Origin: Aptenodytes patagonicus
Taxonomy: Eukaryota; Chordata; Aves; Sphenisciformes; Spheniscidae
Length of the DNA stretch: 64,000 nucleotides
Reading direction: 5' to 3'
NCBI RefSeq assembly: GCF_965638725.1
Contig: NC_134949.1
Coordinates: forward strand, 50,930,151-50,994,150
Below the pieces are notes generated by a model that had not been told where the DNA came from, searched no databases, and saw nothing but the letters and a program-made list of their open reading frames with translations. Each line of letters begins with the position of its first letter. The first letter of the stretch is position 1. A program made the translations under genes and the position numbers. Below are positions 24,401 through 36,706 of the stretch, piece by piece.

Positions 24401-25974
24401 GCACTCAGCGCGCCTCATCAGTGCGCGGTCTCCCTTGCACTAGTACGGGCTCGCAGACAACCAAGAAACAGACCCCATCCATGAAAGCTCTCAAACCATG
24501 TTAGGTTCAATTTCATGAGAAACCTCGGAGTTTCATTGAAAATCCCTGAAGTTAAATAAACAGATCCTATATACCCCATTCAGTAGGGCTACCAGAAAAG
24601 GAAAAGCTTTTAGAGAACTCGTACGTTGCACATTGCAAACTCCTCGACACTTAGTTTTCAAGCACTAATATGCCCGTATTTTAACTGTTAAAGTCACAGA
24701 CCTGGCCCTCCTGATAGCCTACAGCCCTCTCTGTTGTTAGGAGCAGTCTTTCCTTTCATCTGCACAATTCAATTGGTTTAGCTAAGGCAATTGCAAGCAA
24801 CGTCACTGCCAGATCATAACAAAAAGCATAATCTCCATGTCCTGCTATACACATCAAATCCCAGCTCTCTACCTCAGAGCTCATCTGCCAGTTGATAAGT
24901 TTTCAAGTGACTATTCAGGCACTTAAGGGGAAAAAATATACCTGCCAGGTTTCACATCAGGTGTTGGCAAATGGCTAAATATCCACAGTAAGGTATCTGC
25001 CGAGGCAAAAAAGTAGTAAGAATTATACTTAACTGACCAAAAATACCATACACAATAAATGGTGACTAAAAAAAGAGAATTTTTATATATGCACAAACAC
25101 TTCATGCCTTCTCCCTCAGCTACTTCATTACTGACCCTTTGAAATCTGATGCAGTCTTCATGCATCAATCAGTTGAAGACAGCAGAACAGAAGCTACAGA
25201 CGCCCATCACTTCACAACAGTACACTAACACAATTGATTATGTATCGGTGTGAGTTATTAGCAAAATCCAAAAAGGTTTTTGATGTGCACCAATAATTTC
25301 TGTATTTGAATGCAAGCAGCCTCTGGCACAAACACACTATTGCATACAGAATGCCTGTGTCACTTCACTTGATGGATTTATATCCAGGACAATGCCCTCT
25401 GTTAGTAACAACAATAGTTGGAAAGAGCCATTTGTTTTCGATCAGCAGGGCCGCTAAGTCATATTATATTCAAAATACAAAATAGTTGAGTTAGCAGAAA
25501 AAACGCCATAAAGATTTAGAGAGAAAATAGCACAAACTAGCCAAAAGGTTAAATATTAAAAAAAAAAAAAACCACAACACATTTTAACTATTTCATTAGT
25601 ATGCTGTTTTTTCTTGAAATCACCTGAGTTACATGAAGGTTAAAAATAACGACAACCCACATATCAGCTAGGGACATGGTATTTAACTGCTCCTTTGGAG
25701 TCCAGTGCCAAAACACAGACTCTGAAATCTCCACTCACTTTTTGCCTAATCTCAGATGAACCCAGGAATTTCCAACATTTAAATTCTATAAGTACCTATT
25801 ATCTGAGGCAAGCCACAGCCATAAGCACCTTGATCTCAGCAACAATGTGGAGTTGGAAAGATAATTAGATATTTGTTGTCGATCACTGAAATTTTCTACT
25901 CATTGTTCCTTTAACACATTATGTCATAGCCGCTGTGATTTGGTTTTTTAGCTCATTTCCTCCTGTACCAGCAA

Positions 25975-26300
25975 GGAGCGCTTCAGAAGTTTCCTCTGCA
26001 GCTACGAGCGGGGAGAGATGACGTGTGTTGTTGTTGCGTCTCACAGATCAACCGAGCGCAGGCGTAGCTCCGTGGTAGTGAGTCTGCCGGGACTCGAGGT
26101 GTTCCCTGGAGACCTCCTGGTGTCAGACAGTGCCATGGACTACCTGCCCCATGCGGCCCTGCTACTAAGCGCAGGTCAGACACAGGGTGAGGTTTGCGTG
26201 TCTGAGCCCAGCAAAAGCCACGACTACAGTGCGTGTGCATGTGGGATGGGGAGGGAGGATCAGTGCAACGACAACACGCAAGGGAGCGCGGCCTCCATAG
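25975..26300. promoter_or_regulatory. CpG-rich patch inside intron 3, possible internal promoter
   Basis: About 20 CpG dinucleotides fall within roughly 325 bp, against a CpG-poor background on both sides. The patch includes a CRE-like TGACGT at about 26019. An open frame of 123 codons (26018-26389) covers it but shows no recognisable protein features, so I treat the patch as a candidate regulatory island and not as a coding exon. It lies 4.5 kb upstream of the first DH exon. Confidence 0.4.
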
Positions 26301-27408
26301 GGGATTCTGTTACCCCACACCAAAGTGACTGCATCGCTAATTTTAAAATTCCCCTCAATTTATTTTTTTTGCCTGCATTTTATTGTTGAATGCAAAATGT
26401 AAGAGGTTAATGAGGGGGGCAGGACACAGATCACCTCCCTCCTCCACAGGCTAGAAGCAACCAGAGCCCAGGCCAGGATCTCCACCTGCAAGCAGTTCAG
26501 TTACAAATTCCTACCTGCACAGTTTCAAGCAGAGGGAAGAGAGTGGCCCATGCCACCCTTTCCAGCAGTGCTCTAATCACGAGGGTAGCAGACCAAACTC
26601 ATGGCTAGAGGTTACTCACAAGACCTTCCAACACTGAAATGTAGACCTGCAAGCAATTTCCATAAATATCTATTGTGGAGTATAGTATAGCGTGCAATGT
26701 GATTGCCAGAGACCAGAAGATGCTGGTGACCAGAGATCAAAGTTTTCTCAAAAAAATAAGTCAAGGTCACAACCAGCAGTTTCATGAAAGAAAACAAGCT
26801 AGCCATGCCCAGAAAGAATGACCAAGGCCTTCAAAATCCAAAAGGAGAAAGTTTCGACTGTGATTCCCAGTCATACACAGGCCTGAAGGTAGGTGCCACA
26901 TTTAGAAAACTCTTTCAAATTTCTTGCTGAGCAAACACAGGCATTTCTCACCTCTCACCAGTGCATTCCTACACCTAGATCCCCAGCTTTCCCTATGCCT
27001 CACTAAGGACCACGAATTACAGCCTGCACCACTGTGCCAGCCCCATGACAGATCTGAGGCTCAGGGTCTGTAGGATTGTTTATTCACAGGAGTTTTAAAT
27101 ACCTGCATAGCTCCAAGATATCACTAATGGGCAGACATAGCCTAATTCTTGCTTCAAAGCAATGGATATCTTCAAGAATTGGCCTGAGGTATGATGTGTT
27201 TTCCCCATGTAAAGAATTGGCAATCACGTACTGATCATCTGCAGCAAGTGGGAGTGTTTAGTGTCATCCAAGATCCCATCACAGATGGACATAATTCTTG
27301 CTGGGAAGGACCCAACAGGCTTAATAGGTTTTAAGCCTGGTGCACAAACTGCCTAAACACAAGTATTAAATCTGAGCCAAGTAGATCATAGTATATCAGG
27401 CTTCATCT

Positions 27409-27443
27409 AAAAAAAAAAAAGAAAAAAAAAAAAAGAAAAAAAC
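27409..27443 (+). repeat. A-rich tract in intron 3
   Basis: Three A runs separated by single G bases, followed by an ACCA-rich segment and short C and A runs. It resembles a decayed poly-A tail or simple repeat. Confidence 0.75.
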
Positions 27444-30400
27444 CACACCACAAAAATCCACCCCCCAAAAAAACCAACAAAACATATAAATAACAGTTTT
27501 ATTTTTAGCTATCTGTTTCTTTACTGATAACGCATTTGTTTTACCCATTAGAGTCCAAAAAGCCAAGGTGGCCATTTGCCAAAAGAGGAGTTGTGAGTAT
27601 TTTACCATGTTTTTTTCCTTGCACTGACCTTGCCTTCTCCCACAACTAACCTGGGTAAAAAGAGTTTCTTTTCTTTACTGCCCTTGGGGAAAGGCAGCCA
27701 GCAGGTGAGCTGAACTCAGAGGTCTCAGCCCACCCTGGGACTGCTTGGACATTAATCTGCAATGATGGTAGGGTGGCTCCAGTGCAGTCACTAGTGCCAC
27801 TGCACGTGATGCACATGAAAACACAGTCAGTGCCGCTGTTCCCCATCCCCATGGGTGGTGGGAGGAGAGGTGCCCTTGGCACCAGGAGGGCAGAATGGGG
27901 TGGGCAACGCGGGAGCTCTCATTCAAGGTGTTCAGTGGTGGCAGCAGGTCCAGTGCAGCTCCCCGGTGTAAGAGAGCACAAGGTGGGTAAGTCAGTTGCA
28001 TCATTGCTTTGACCACACTGTATCCTGTACTTTCTGCATGCCAACCTAGACCTTAGTGCCTTAGGGCTCTGGAGTATCTGTCTAACTCCCACTCACATGG
28101 AAGGGATCTAGGCTTTACCTGTCAGAATAGCTTTTTAGATGCTTTCTTAGGCCTTTGCTGTCCTCGTGGGCACCCTCACGCTCTCCAGTAAAAGCATACA
28201 CACCAACACACTTCAATTAATTTCCTTATCTAACACATTTCCTTGTCTTTTCCAGCTAAGAAAATTTTCACTTACTATGGTATCTGAATTTCCTTTTTGA
28301 GTGTTGTTCATCATTCAAAAAGTGATTTGCAAGTGTCTTGATAACTTTGCACCCCTAAACATGTAATTGTGAACAGTCTCTTCCTAATATTTTTTGCATT
28401 TTATCTTCTAAATCTCAACTATCAAAGAAGAGTTTGTGCAAGTGAAACCAATGCAAGTACTCAGATTAGCATGTACAAGAGTTCCCACTTCATTTGATAG
28501 CATTTCTATAGCATTTGAAGGAGCATGGCCTAAAACTGAGAATTTATAAATTCAGCAAAATATTTGAAATTTGCAATAAAATGCATTTGATATTTAGCCA
28601 AAATTGATTTCTGAGACTATTAAATGCCATAAAATTTAATTTATGAAGATTCATTTGCTGGTGCATCAGTTAAGTGTGTGTATATATAATGGCATTATCA
28701 TTTCTGCTCCATTTCAAGCTATCTTTCAAAACTAAGAGTTGAGCTTAAACTCTGAATTTCAAATATTATAATCAAACACATATTTCAAAATTGGCTTAAG
28801 TTCAGTGCCTAAAGTTCAGACAATAGAAATCCATGAAGTATGAGTATACAGTTCCAGAGAGCAGATAAAACTTAGGCAAACACCTTATAAGTCCATGCTA
28901 ACAATGCTAAATTAGAGTTCATAAATATTGGTTAAACTTTTTACATGGCACTGTTGGCCTCAAAAACAAAGCCAAACCAAAAGCAATTGTTTTTATTTCA
29001 TGATCCCTCACACAGACAGACAACTTCTGCTCTTTAAGCTTTCTAAAAGCTCATTTTATAGACACTACTCTGCAGCTGACCAAAGGAGTTTTTTCAATAT
29101 GTAGCTCACAAAAAATTTTTAAAAATAAAAATAAACACACAAGATTTGTACACCTGTGGCAGGCGGATGATTTCAACTATAAGTTTGTTGTCTCCTACTT
29201 CTGACAGTGCTGAAGGAAGCAAAATATTTTATTTGTTCTGTCTGCTGAGGGTAGCCCGTTGTCTGTTGCCATACCAATGACTTGCCCTGCCAAATATTTC
29301 TGTGTTACATAAATAAGATCTTACACACCCACACTTAAGCCACCTACACACCCCATCCATAGGTAAAAATAAACCTGCCATCACTGCCTCACCTCTGTGT
29401 AGGAGAGCCTGGAAATATGAGGAAATCGCTCAGTTAAGGGCAAGCTCCTTACAGATCCGAGCAAGGTTACTGAGCTCGGTAAACTTCTTATTGGTCTTTA
29501 AAACACTGTATGAATCGGGGGGGTTTTTTGTCATTCAACAGGGTAAAGACAAACAGAAGCAAGCATCTGATCTGGAAAACTGTCTTTCAACCGTTAAGAT
29601 CATAGACTGCAGCACATATGATTTTTTCTGCTTTAAGGTATCAAAATACTCAGTATACTGTACCAAGGATACTTAAAGATAGGGATAAAACTTTGTGTTC
29701 TTTTCAAGTTACCATTTTTCACTACATTAATCTGGATATGAGACCTTTCTGCAAAATTAATGCATAAGCATAAGGTATATTTTTGTTGTTTGAAATGGAG
29801 GGGCGAGGGGGAAACTGTGAGTGTCGTAGGTGGTTAGCAAGGGCCCTCACAACCACCTGGATTTTGCCAGGCTTCCAGACTGCCCTAGATCAAGGAGGTA
29901 CCACCTTCAGAAAAAGGCATCAAGACAACCCTCTCAGCAGCGCCTGCAGATCTGGGGAAAGAAATTGTGGCATCACAGGGATGCCAAATGGGGCACGGTG
30001 ACCCCCACTGCTGCCTTAGGTGTGCGTTCAGAGGCTGCCACGGAGAGGCCAGTGCCAACACCAAGGTTCAGCTGCAGAAATCCCATCCAAGCCTGTCTGC
30101 CAGATAAACAAGGCTCCTGGCCTCCAGGGCCCCCTAGCCATAGAAACACCAAGCTTGGGCTACCAGGGTGATATTCAGATAACCCACACCTGACACCATC
30201 CCGCCTCCAAAGCAAACCTTTTGCTGCTCACAGCAGGCTGTTATATGCAGTTCCCCATAGACTTGGTTGTTGAAGACTCTTGTCAATGCCTAACTTATAT
30301 ATGAACATCTGACTTTGGAGCAGGTCAGGAAGGTGATAGCGGCCACCTTAGGACTAAACAAAACAATATCCAAGTACCTATGAAGACCTAGTCTTTCGGT

Positions 30401-30766
30401 ACCTTGATTTTACCATCTGGAAAATAGGAAGCTCTCATCCGTCCCTGATTTTCAGTAGCAGTAGCAGCATGACAAATTAAATTCCTTAGCATTGCAAGCT
30501 GCCCACTATTTTTTGATACAGCATCCTACAAACATAGACTATCATACTGTGTTACTTTCAATTCAGTGTGTTTATATTATAAATATTCTGGAGGAAAATG
30601 TCAGGTTTTTTAATCTTTTTAAAGGAATCTTTAAGCTTCCAGAAGAAGAATCACTAATACTGGCAGCCAGGCTCTTTAAATGGGCAAATAGATCATAGAT
30701 TCTTTTCATAAGGTCGGAAGCAGTTGATGCAACAGTCAGTGGTTTTCTTTCTTCTTCAATCAATAG

Positions 30767-30916
30767 AGTAAATCTTGGCATGAATTTATAAAGGCACAAC
30801 AGACTGAGCAGAAAGATGTCAACTACCGGTTAGAAGTGAAAAAAGAAGCAGCAGTGTGGGAACTTTTCACAAGTGAATGCACTTACTTTCTGGATCATTT
30901 GCTGGTTCTCAAGATG
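30767..30916 (+). CDS. PLEKHG7: PLEKHG7 coding exon 4: start of the DH domain
   Basis: This 150-nt exon (50 codons, phase 0 to 0) follows a long polypyrimidine acceptor ending CAATCAATAG and ends CAAGATG|GTAACT. It encodes residues 296-345. The segment VWELFTSECTYFLDHLLVLK at 325-344 matches the first conserved region of DH domains, where the family has a helix with a conserved Glu and a Tyr followed by Leu-rich contacts (typical pattern: E-L-x-x-T-E-x-x-Y-x-x-x-L). An in-frame stop lies directly before the exon start, which supports the acceptor position. Confidence 0.88.
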
Positions 30917-32827
30917 GTAACTTCAGATTTCATTTCTCAAAAATAATGAAACATTATTTGCCCTGCTGTCAGCATGGCAGACATACAGCCACCTGTAACG
31001 TCTCATTGGGTGTCTATGGGGGAATGACTTAAGCGCTTGGTTTTTCTCCCGTCTTGCCTGCTCATCCTTTTTCCACAATTCCCTTTGGTTTTTATTTTCT
31101 TGATGGCATCTTTTCTTCTTGACATCACTTTCTGGTGCTTTGTAAACACCATCTGATTGCAGATCCTTCCAGTAATTTCGGCTGATATTCCATTATTCCT
31201 TTCACTAGCTCTGAACTGAAGCCACTCTCCAATTGACTCTACTGGATATTTCTCTACCACTAGTCTGTAACATTATACTCTTCATTTAACTTCCTATAGA
31301 GCTGTGGTTAGATTATCCTGACTAGAGCATGAAAACCTCAGAATTCAGCAGACCTGTAGTTCTAATATTACAAGAAAACAAACAAACTAAAAAACAACTC
31401 TCCAAAAAAAATCCAAATTGCTTCCATCCTGGTGAATTCTAAGAGCTTTGAAATATGGACAAGAATACTACACACTGTTACAAGAATAGCTGCAGTATTT
31501 ACATTCATCACACATCAAAAGTTAGTGTACCCATTTAAAAGGATGGAAGCTTCCCTAAATATCTTCCTATCATTTTTTCTTTTATTCTGCACAGACAATT
31601 TCTGTTTTCTTATTAGTCAAAGGAAAAAGATTAGTGAAACATTTTCCATGTTGCTGAAAAGTTAGCCTAGGCAGTACAAGAAGTACTGCAAAGTAAAGGG
31701 AATAGAGGAGTGGGTTGAATTCCTCCTTGGTGGGGCAGAACAGGAAGGGAGACGAAAGGGAACAGGACCAGCTATAGGTCCAAGGCAGGATGGAAGCATC
31801 CTTCCTTCTAGACTCTTTCTTCTGCGAAGATAAATGTCACGGTTGCCGTGACCCATGAATGATAAACTTTTCAGTCCATGCCAGCTTCCCAAACTCTCCT
31901 GCCAAAGAAAGAACCCACTGAATTTGGGTAGACAGTTTTACAGATACCTGCTACTCTAAGTTCTTCCCAGTATAGAAATATTCCACTGATTTTAATGAAT
32001 CTCCACAGGGAACTTTAAGACCACCGTAAATCCCCTTTAAGCTCTCAGGTCAACTGTTCACAACAACTGGAATTACACAAGGCTAAGCAAACACTCTCAC
32101 TAGCTCTTCAGTCTTGGCACCTGGGTGATGGGTTTTTTCATTAATGCTTTTCACACATATACAAAAAATTCTACCCGGTAATCTACATTTTTTAAGCCTT
32201 TTTCAGATTTAGGTTAGATTCAGCACAGCTCCAAGATCACCATCAGAGCTTAAATGATACAAGACCTTAAACAGCCAATAAATACACATGCAGTTTTCAC
32301 TCAATACAGGTTAATAAAACAATCCAAAGAGATTAAAAACCTTCATGAGCCCTCTACTTATGCTGTTCCAACAATATTTTTTTTCCCATAGTAACTCTAA
32401 ACAACTTATATAGCAGCAGATACATGAGGTAGGAAGGAAAGCATTTAGAAAGGTCATAGAAATCTGTAACTATGGCTCTGATGTTATTAACTCCTTCACA
32501 TGGATCTGCAGGGGGCTCAGTTGCCCCTCTTCTGCCAGAGAGCACAGCAGGGACATAGCTGTCTCCGTAGCAGCCGCAGAGACACCCCGGAGACATCATT
32601 CATACCCTCCTCCTCGCACAAAGCCCAATATTTAGCCTTCAGGCAGGTCAGGAAAAGTTTCTCAAAGTGCCGTCTTCTGCCCTCCCCAAATCAAATGATC
32701 ATTTCATGAGAATTACAATGCAAACATGTTCTTTTCGGGGGGGGGGGGGGGGGGGGGGGGGGAGAAAAAAGAGATGTATTGAATTGGCACAAATAGTAAA
32801 TAACATGGATTTGTTTTGTTTTTAAAG
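30917..32827 (+). other. PLEKHG7 intron 4
   Basis: 1.9 kb without recognisable genes. It contains a 26-base poly-G run at 32737-32762, 65 nt before the next exon. Confidence 0.75.
32737..32762 (+). repeat. Poly-G tract, 26 bases
   Basis: An uninterrupted run of 26 G on the sense strand of PLEKHG7, followed by AGAAAAAAG. It may form G-quadruplexes and its length is likely to vary or be misread in sequencing. Confidence 0.9.
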
Positions 32828-32923
32828 ATATTTATGAACACTCTCAAATACCTCCAGAGTAATGAATTTCTCTTGGATGTGGATTTGTGGAGACTTTTTG
32901 CAAACTTAGAGGAGTTAAACAAG
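32828..32923 (+). CDS. PLEKHG7: PLEKHG7 coding exon 5: DH domain
   Basis: This 96-nt exon (32 codons, phase 0 to 0) lies between a T-rich acceptor ending TTTTTAAAG and the donor AAG|GTGAGT. It encodes residues 346-377, including FLLDVDLWRLFANLEELNK. The D-x-x-L-F-x-N-L-x-E-L pattern is the typical second helix region of DH domains, where most family members read I-F-x-N-I-x-E-I/L. Residues lie on the helical face that packs the DH bundle. Confidence 0.9.
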
Positions 32924-35197
32924 GTGAGTAAAAAACTAAAAGTCTTACTGAGATCAGAAATCAACCAGCCCAATAAAAGGAGACAAGAAACCATCCATAA
33001 AGCTTCTATTCAGATTCAATGCTCACATTTGGAACTTGGTTCAAATAATTAGTCTTTCTTTCATTTCTATTTGGTATATCAGTGGGGGTCAAATTTCAGC
33101 AGTGCAAATTATTCTCATGTGCCTCCAGCAAAAGATAAACAGGCATTTGAACATGGAGGAGAGCTCATTTGGCAGTTATTTCTGAAGTAAACACGACTTT
33201 GAGACTAATTCTCATAAACAGCATCCTTTTAAAAGGATTTGTGAAGATAAACTCCGACTGCACAATCCTTACAGCAAATCAGTAAGAATGGCAAAATAAC
33301 TGCAATAACAAGTTTCCTTTCACAAACAGATGGGCACAGAGACTTTGCTATCTATTATGCCACTCCTGTAGAACAAGTTAAAACAAAATTATGATCACCC
33401 CTCTCCAGCTGGGGTTTCCCTCGGTGTGGGTGGAAGGATATCTCCCACACAGACTGGATGCTCTGTGTTCATGTGCTACTTACCCTCCAGCTTCCAGGAG
33501 GAGGGAGACCATGAGGCTTGGCTGTGATGTGCTCCAGCTCTTTGCTGCTTGTGGCCAGTTGCTGGGAGACCATTTTCAGCTCCTGAAAGTTAAAGGAACC
33601 CATAAGCCCAAAATAGCTTTTACATAACTTTAGAAGCAAATCAGAAGGTTTTCTTAGCTTGAGAGCTCTTTTACAGTACACCTCACCCTTCATAGCAAAG
33701 TGAATTTTGGAAGGGGCTCTTCAGCTGCATAAGCTGAATGACTGCTCACAAGACCTAAACCAGCTGCTTACTTCAAGTTCTTTCCCTTATTGTAATTCCC
33801 CTGCCTTAACAGATAACATCTCCCTTTTTAGCCAAAACAAGAAAAGCAGGGAAGCTCTTCAGAGTAGGGACAATTAGCCAGAGCTCAAACACATGAGCAA
33901 GTCACCTCTGCTCAGTGACTGACCACACACCAGGTGAGCTGCTGTGAGTGACCACCTGAGCAGGTTTGGAGATACAAGGAAAGAGATTTTTAGCTGATGT
34001 GTTTCACCTTGCGCTTGTTGTGGGCTAAGACCATATATGCAGCCAACTACTAGAGTTTAGTGGATGTGTGGCTGCCGATTCCTTTGTTCTTGTTCAAAGG
34101 GAGTGGACTATATTGCTGTGTGCCATTTAGTGACCACAAAAGCTTTGAGCTTGGCTGGAGCTTGGTTGTGTCTTGAGAGAATTATCTTTAATACATTTTC
34201 TATTTTGTTTTCTAATTTTGTTGTCCTTATTAATGAGGATGATAAATGATTATCTATTATGCATATTTGTATATAAAATAGTGATCAAATGTAGGAGAAA
34301 GTAGCTGCCAAATGAATGCCTTTTATGCTTTTTTTCCATGCGTTTTGCAGCATGCATTTCTTCTTGACAGCAGGCTGAATCCATGAAAAAATGCATGCTG
34401 TAAAAGGTGTAAAATGCACCCTTGTCAAAATGAAAGAAATGCACCATCCTATAAGCAACCCTGCCCCCATAAATACACGAAACAAAGAAGTCTGTGCAGT
34501 TACAACAGCAGTTCATAGCAATATCACAGAGGATGGTGTTCCCTTCTGGCCTAAAATTTGGCCTAAAGCTGAGCCTGGTCATGAATTTGCGTGCAAAGTG
34601 TGTTCAGGAGGCAAGTGTGGGCTTAGGAGCAGGCTTTCACCCACTGACAGCGTGGGCACCCTTGAATCCAGTGCAAACATATAAAGTTAACTTATGGGGA
34701 ATATGTGACTTTTTATAGTATTTTATAGACGTTTCTGTCATCTCCAATATCATGAAACAAACTCAAACTATGAAAGACGGTATCTTCTTCAAGTGACCGT
34801 GAAGACTTCCTTAATTGTCACAGCTCTGTCATACACAATCAGTGTTTTCCAGTAGATGCCATTCATCCATTGTAATTTTTCATGTCAATTCATGTTAAAT
34901 ACAGCTGCTACCCTAAAATAAGTTTAAATGGAATAACTAATCTTGTTTCAAAGCTTTTGTCATATGGCATTAGCACGACGTAAGTGGGTATTTGTATAGA
35001 TTTGTTTTAGCTTCTGACCAATTAAAGCACTCCAGGCGTAATTCTGAAGCTAATTCGGGCAATGTCAGGGAGATAAGTATAGGCACCCCGTTAGGCTTGG
35101 AGCCTTTGAAGAGACCAGGGATGGGAAATACGGTTGTTTTAAACTTAACTTCAGAAGATCACTGATACTAATTTCTCCTTTTTTTTCCCTTACTTAG
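32924..35197 (+). other. PLEKHG7 intron 5
   Basis: 2.3 kb between donor GTGAGT and an acceptor ending CTTACTTAG. No gene or clear repeat is recognisable. Confidence 0.75.
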
Positions 35198-35293
35198 ATA
35201 AGTCTCAGTTTTCTGAAAACTTTTTTTGAAACTGTGAAGGAGCATGTCAGCAAGTCAGAATCTCCTACAGATTTCAGCTCCATACTCAGAAAG
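35198..35293 (+). CDS. PLEKHG7: PLEKHG7 coding exon 6: DH domain
   Basis: This 96-nt exon (32 codons, phase 0 to 0) has the acceptor TTTTTTCCCTTACTTAG and the donor AAAG|GTAACA. It encodes residues 378-409, an amphipathic helix beginning ISLSFLKTFFETVKEHV and ending SSILRK. In DH domains this is the helix after the F-x-N-x-x-E-L motif. It reads directly into the next exon in frame. Confidence 0.88.
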
Positions 35294-36592
35294 GTAACAT
35301 AATTAGAAGTATTCTTGCTTAATTTCAGCAGATCCTTGCAGCAGATCATTTATCATAGCATGCAGGTGCTTTAGGGCAATCAAGTCTGTCAAGGACATGC
35401 CATCTGTCACAGGCAGTTTGGTTTCAGCCCCAAGCATCTCCTGTCTGCCGGATGTTTTTCTTTTTATTCATTGGCATGTTTGAGGCGATCATGGAAAGGT
35501 GCTCTGTGTGTGGAACAAAGTGTGGAAAGATTTTCCCTTCCTGGGGAACAGTAGCCCAGACCTTGAGGAGACTTTGCCACTGGCAGAGGCAAGCTTCTCG
35601 CTCTGTGGAAGATGTTTCCCTGAGACCAGACCAGAGCCCCATCACTGGATGTTCCCTGCCTCCTTCCACTCCATCGCATAGACCCTTCCTTTAGTCCATG
35701 GACCGGACCCACAAATGTATTTAAGTGCTTAATTAAGAGCTCAATGGGACTGAAATACCTCTTGCACTTTGCCCTGTGTTGGCTAAGCAAGAGAGAGGCA
35801 CAGACAGAGCTGTCCTGCCGCTGCCAAGCACTGCCCTGCAACACTTTCAGGCAGTCTGCATGGTAAACAAGGCAGTTGTCCAAACAGCGGTCTCCAGAGG
35901 CTCTGTTTCCTGCACAACTTCCCAGTGACCGAAAAGTTGGAAATATTAATACAGGCAAAAAATCAATTCATGGACCTGAACTTTCCCTCGCAGTAGAAGC
36001 CATTAGAAAACTTCTGGGAACATACTAAAACAGACCCTACCTCGGGGTTAGGATTTTAAAATGGAAAGGGAGGCTAGAGCTCGGCTTCTGACCCCCGTTA
36101 CCTCTGTCTCCAGGCGTTCTTATCGATAATGTTCATGTGAGACAGACAAAATCCCAGACAAAAATTAGTTTTATCATGGATGGCATTAAACATTTCCAAG
36201 AGCTAACGCACTTGGATATAAAGTGACATGCTATATGAGCCCACGTAAAGCTGTTCCATAGATAGTGGCTTTTATCTTCAGCTTCTACATGAATTTCACA
36301 TCATTTATTTCTAATGAGAACAAAGTCTAAGAATGCTTCACACCTCCTCAGAGCTGTTAGAACTGTGCTCCCATGCATTGCTTGAGCACTGTTGTGGGTT
36401 TTTTACTACTTTACCACTTTTACTACTTTTTAACTTGCCCTTTACTTTTTTAACTCCCCCTTTCCCTCTTCCACTATTTTCCTAGGTATGAGGAAATCTC
36501 AGGTAAAATGCACATTACAAAACCAAAACTGTTGTTCCTCCCTTTGTCATGACATTTTTCTTTCTTGATAAGTTTCTAAGTCTTTTCTGCAG
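35294..36592 (+). other. PLEKHG7 intron 6
   Basis: 1.3 kb. A 164-codon minus-strand open frame (35464-35958) lies inside but looks like chance. Near the 3' end is a pyrimidine-rich imperfect repeat of TACTACTTT/TACCACTTT units (36401-36434). Confidence 0.7.
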
Positions 36593-36706
36593 TTTTTCCA
36601 GGGTGACCTCTGCCAGACACACCAGATTTATTGCCTTAATTATACCTCCGCTGTCTTCTACTTGGAAAACCTGAGACAGAGGGAAGATTTCGGCATCTAC
36701 CTGAAA
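36593..36706 (+). CDS. PLEKHG7: PLEKHG7 coding exon 7: DH domain
   Basis: This 114-nt exon (38 codons, phase 0 to 0) follows the acceptor TTTTCTGCAG and ends CTGAAA|GTAAAG. It encodes residues 410-447, containing HQIYCLNYTSAVFYLENL. The Y-C-x-N-Y-x-x-A pattern is the usual DH-domain signature between the second and third conserved regions. A second acceptor (TTTTTCCAG) lies 9 nt further in, at 36602. Using it would drop Phe-Phe-Gln and keep the frame, so the exact start is uncertain. Confidence 0.87.

Larger units (their letters stand above)
21468..30766 (+). other. PLEKHG7 intron 3 (9.3 kb)
   Basis: The longest intron of the gene. It contains a polypurine stretch (21877-21918), a small CpG cluster (24408-24460), a larger CpG-rich patch (25975-26300), an A-rich tract (27409-27443) and a possible MIR-like fragment near 30385-30430. 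I found no further in-frame exon with convincing splice sites. Confidence 0.7.

Noticed and set aside
26018-26389. 123-codon plus open frame across the CpG-rich patch
   Set aside because: Composition explains the lack of stops. It has no domain-like pattern, and the PLEKHG7 reading frame is complete without it.
27646-28016. Overlapping open frames on both strands
   Set aside because: They sit in a locally GC-rich part of intron 3 with no splice sites or domain features. Both strands being open suggests composition.
35464-35958. 164-codon minus open frame in intron 6
   Set aside because: No recognisable domain, no upstream promoter or splice context, and an equally open plus-strand frame overlaps it.
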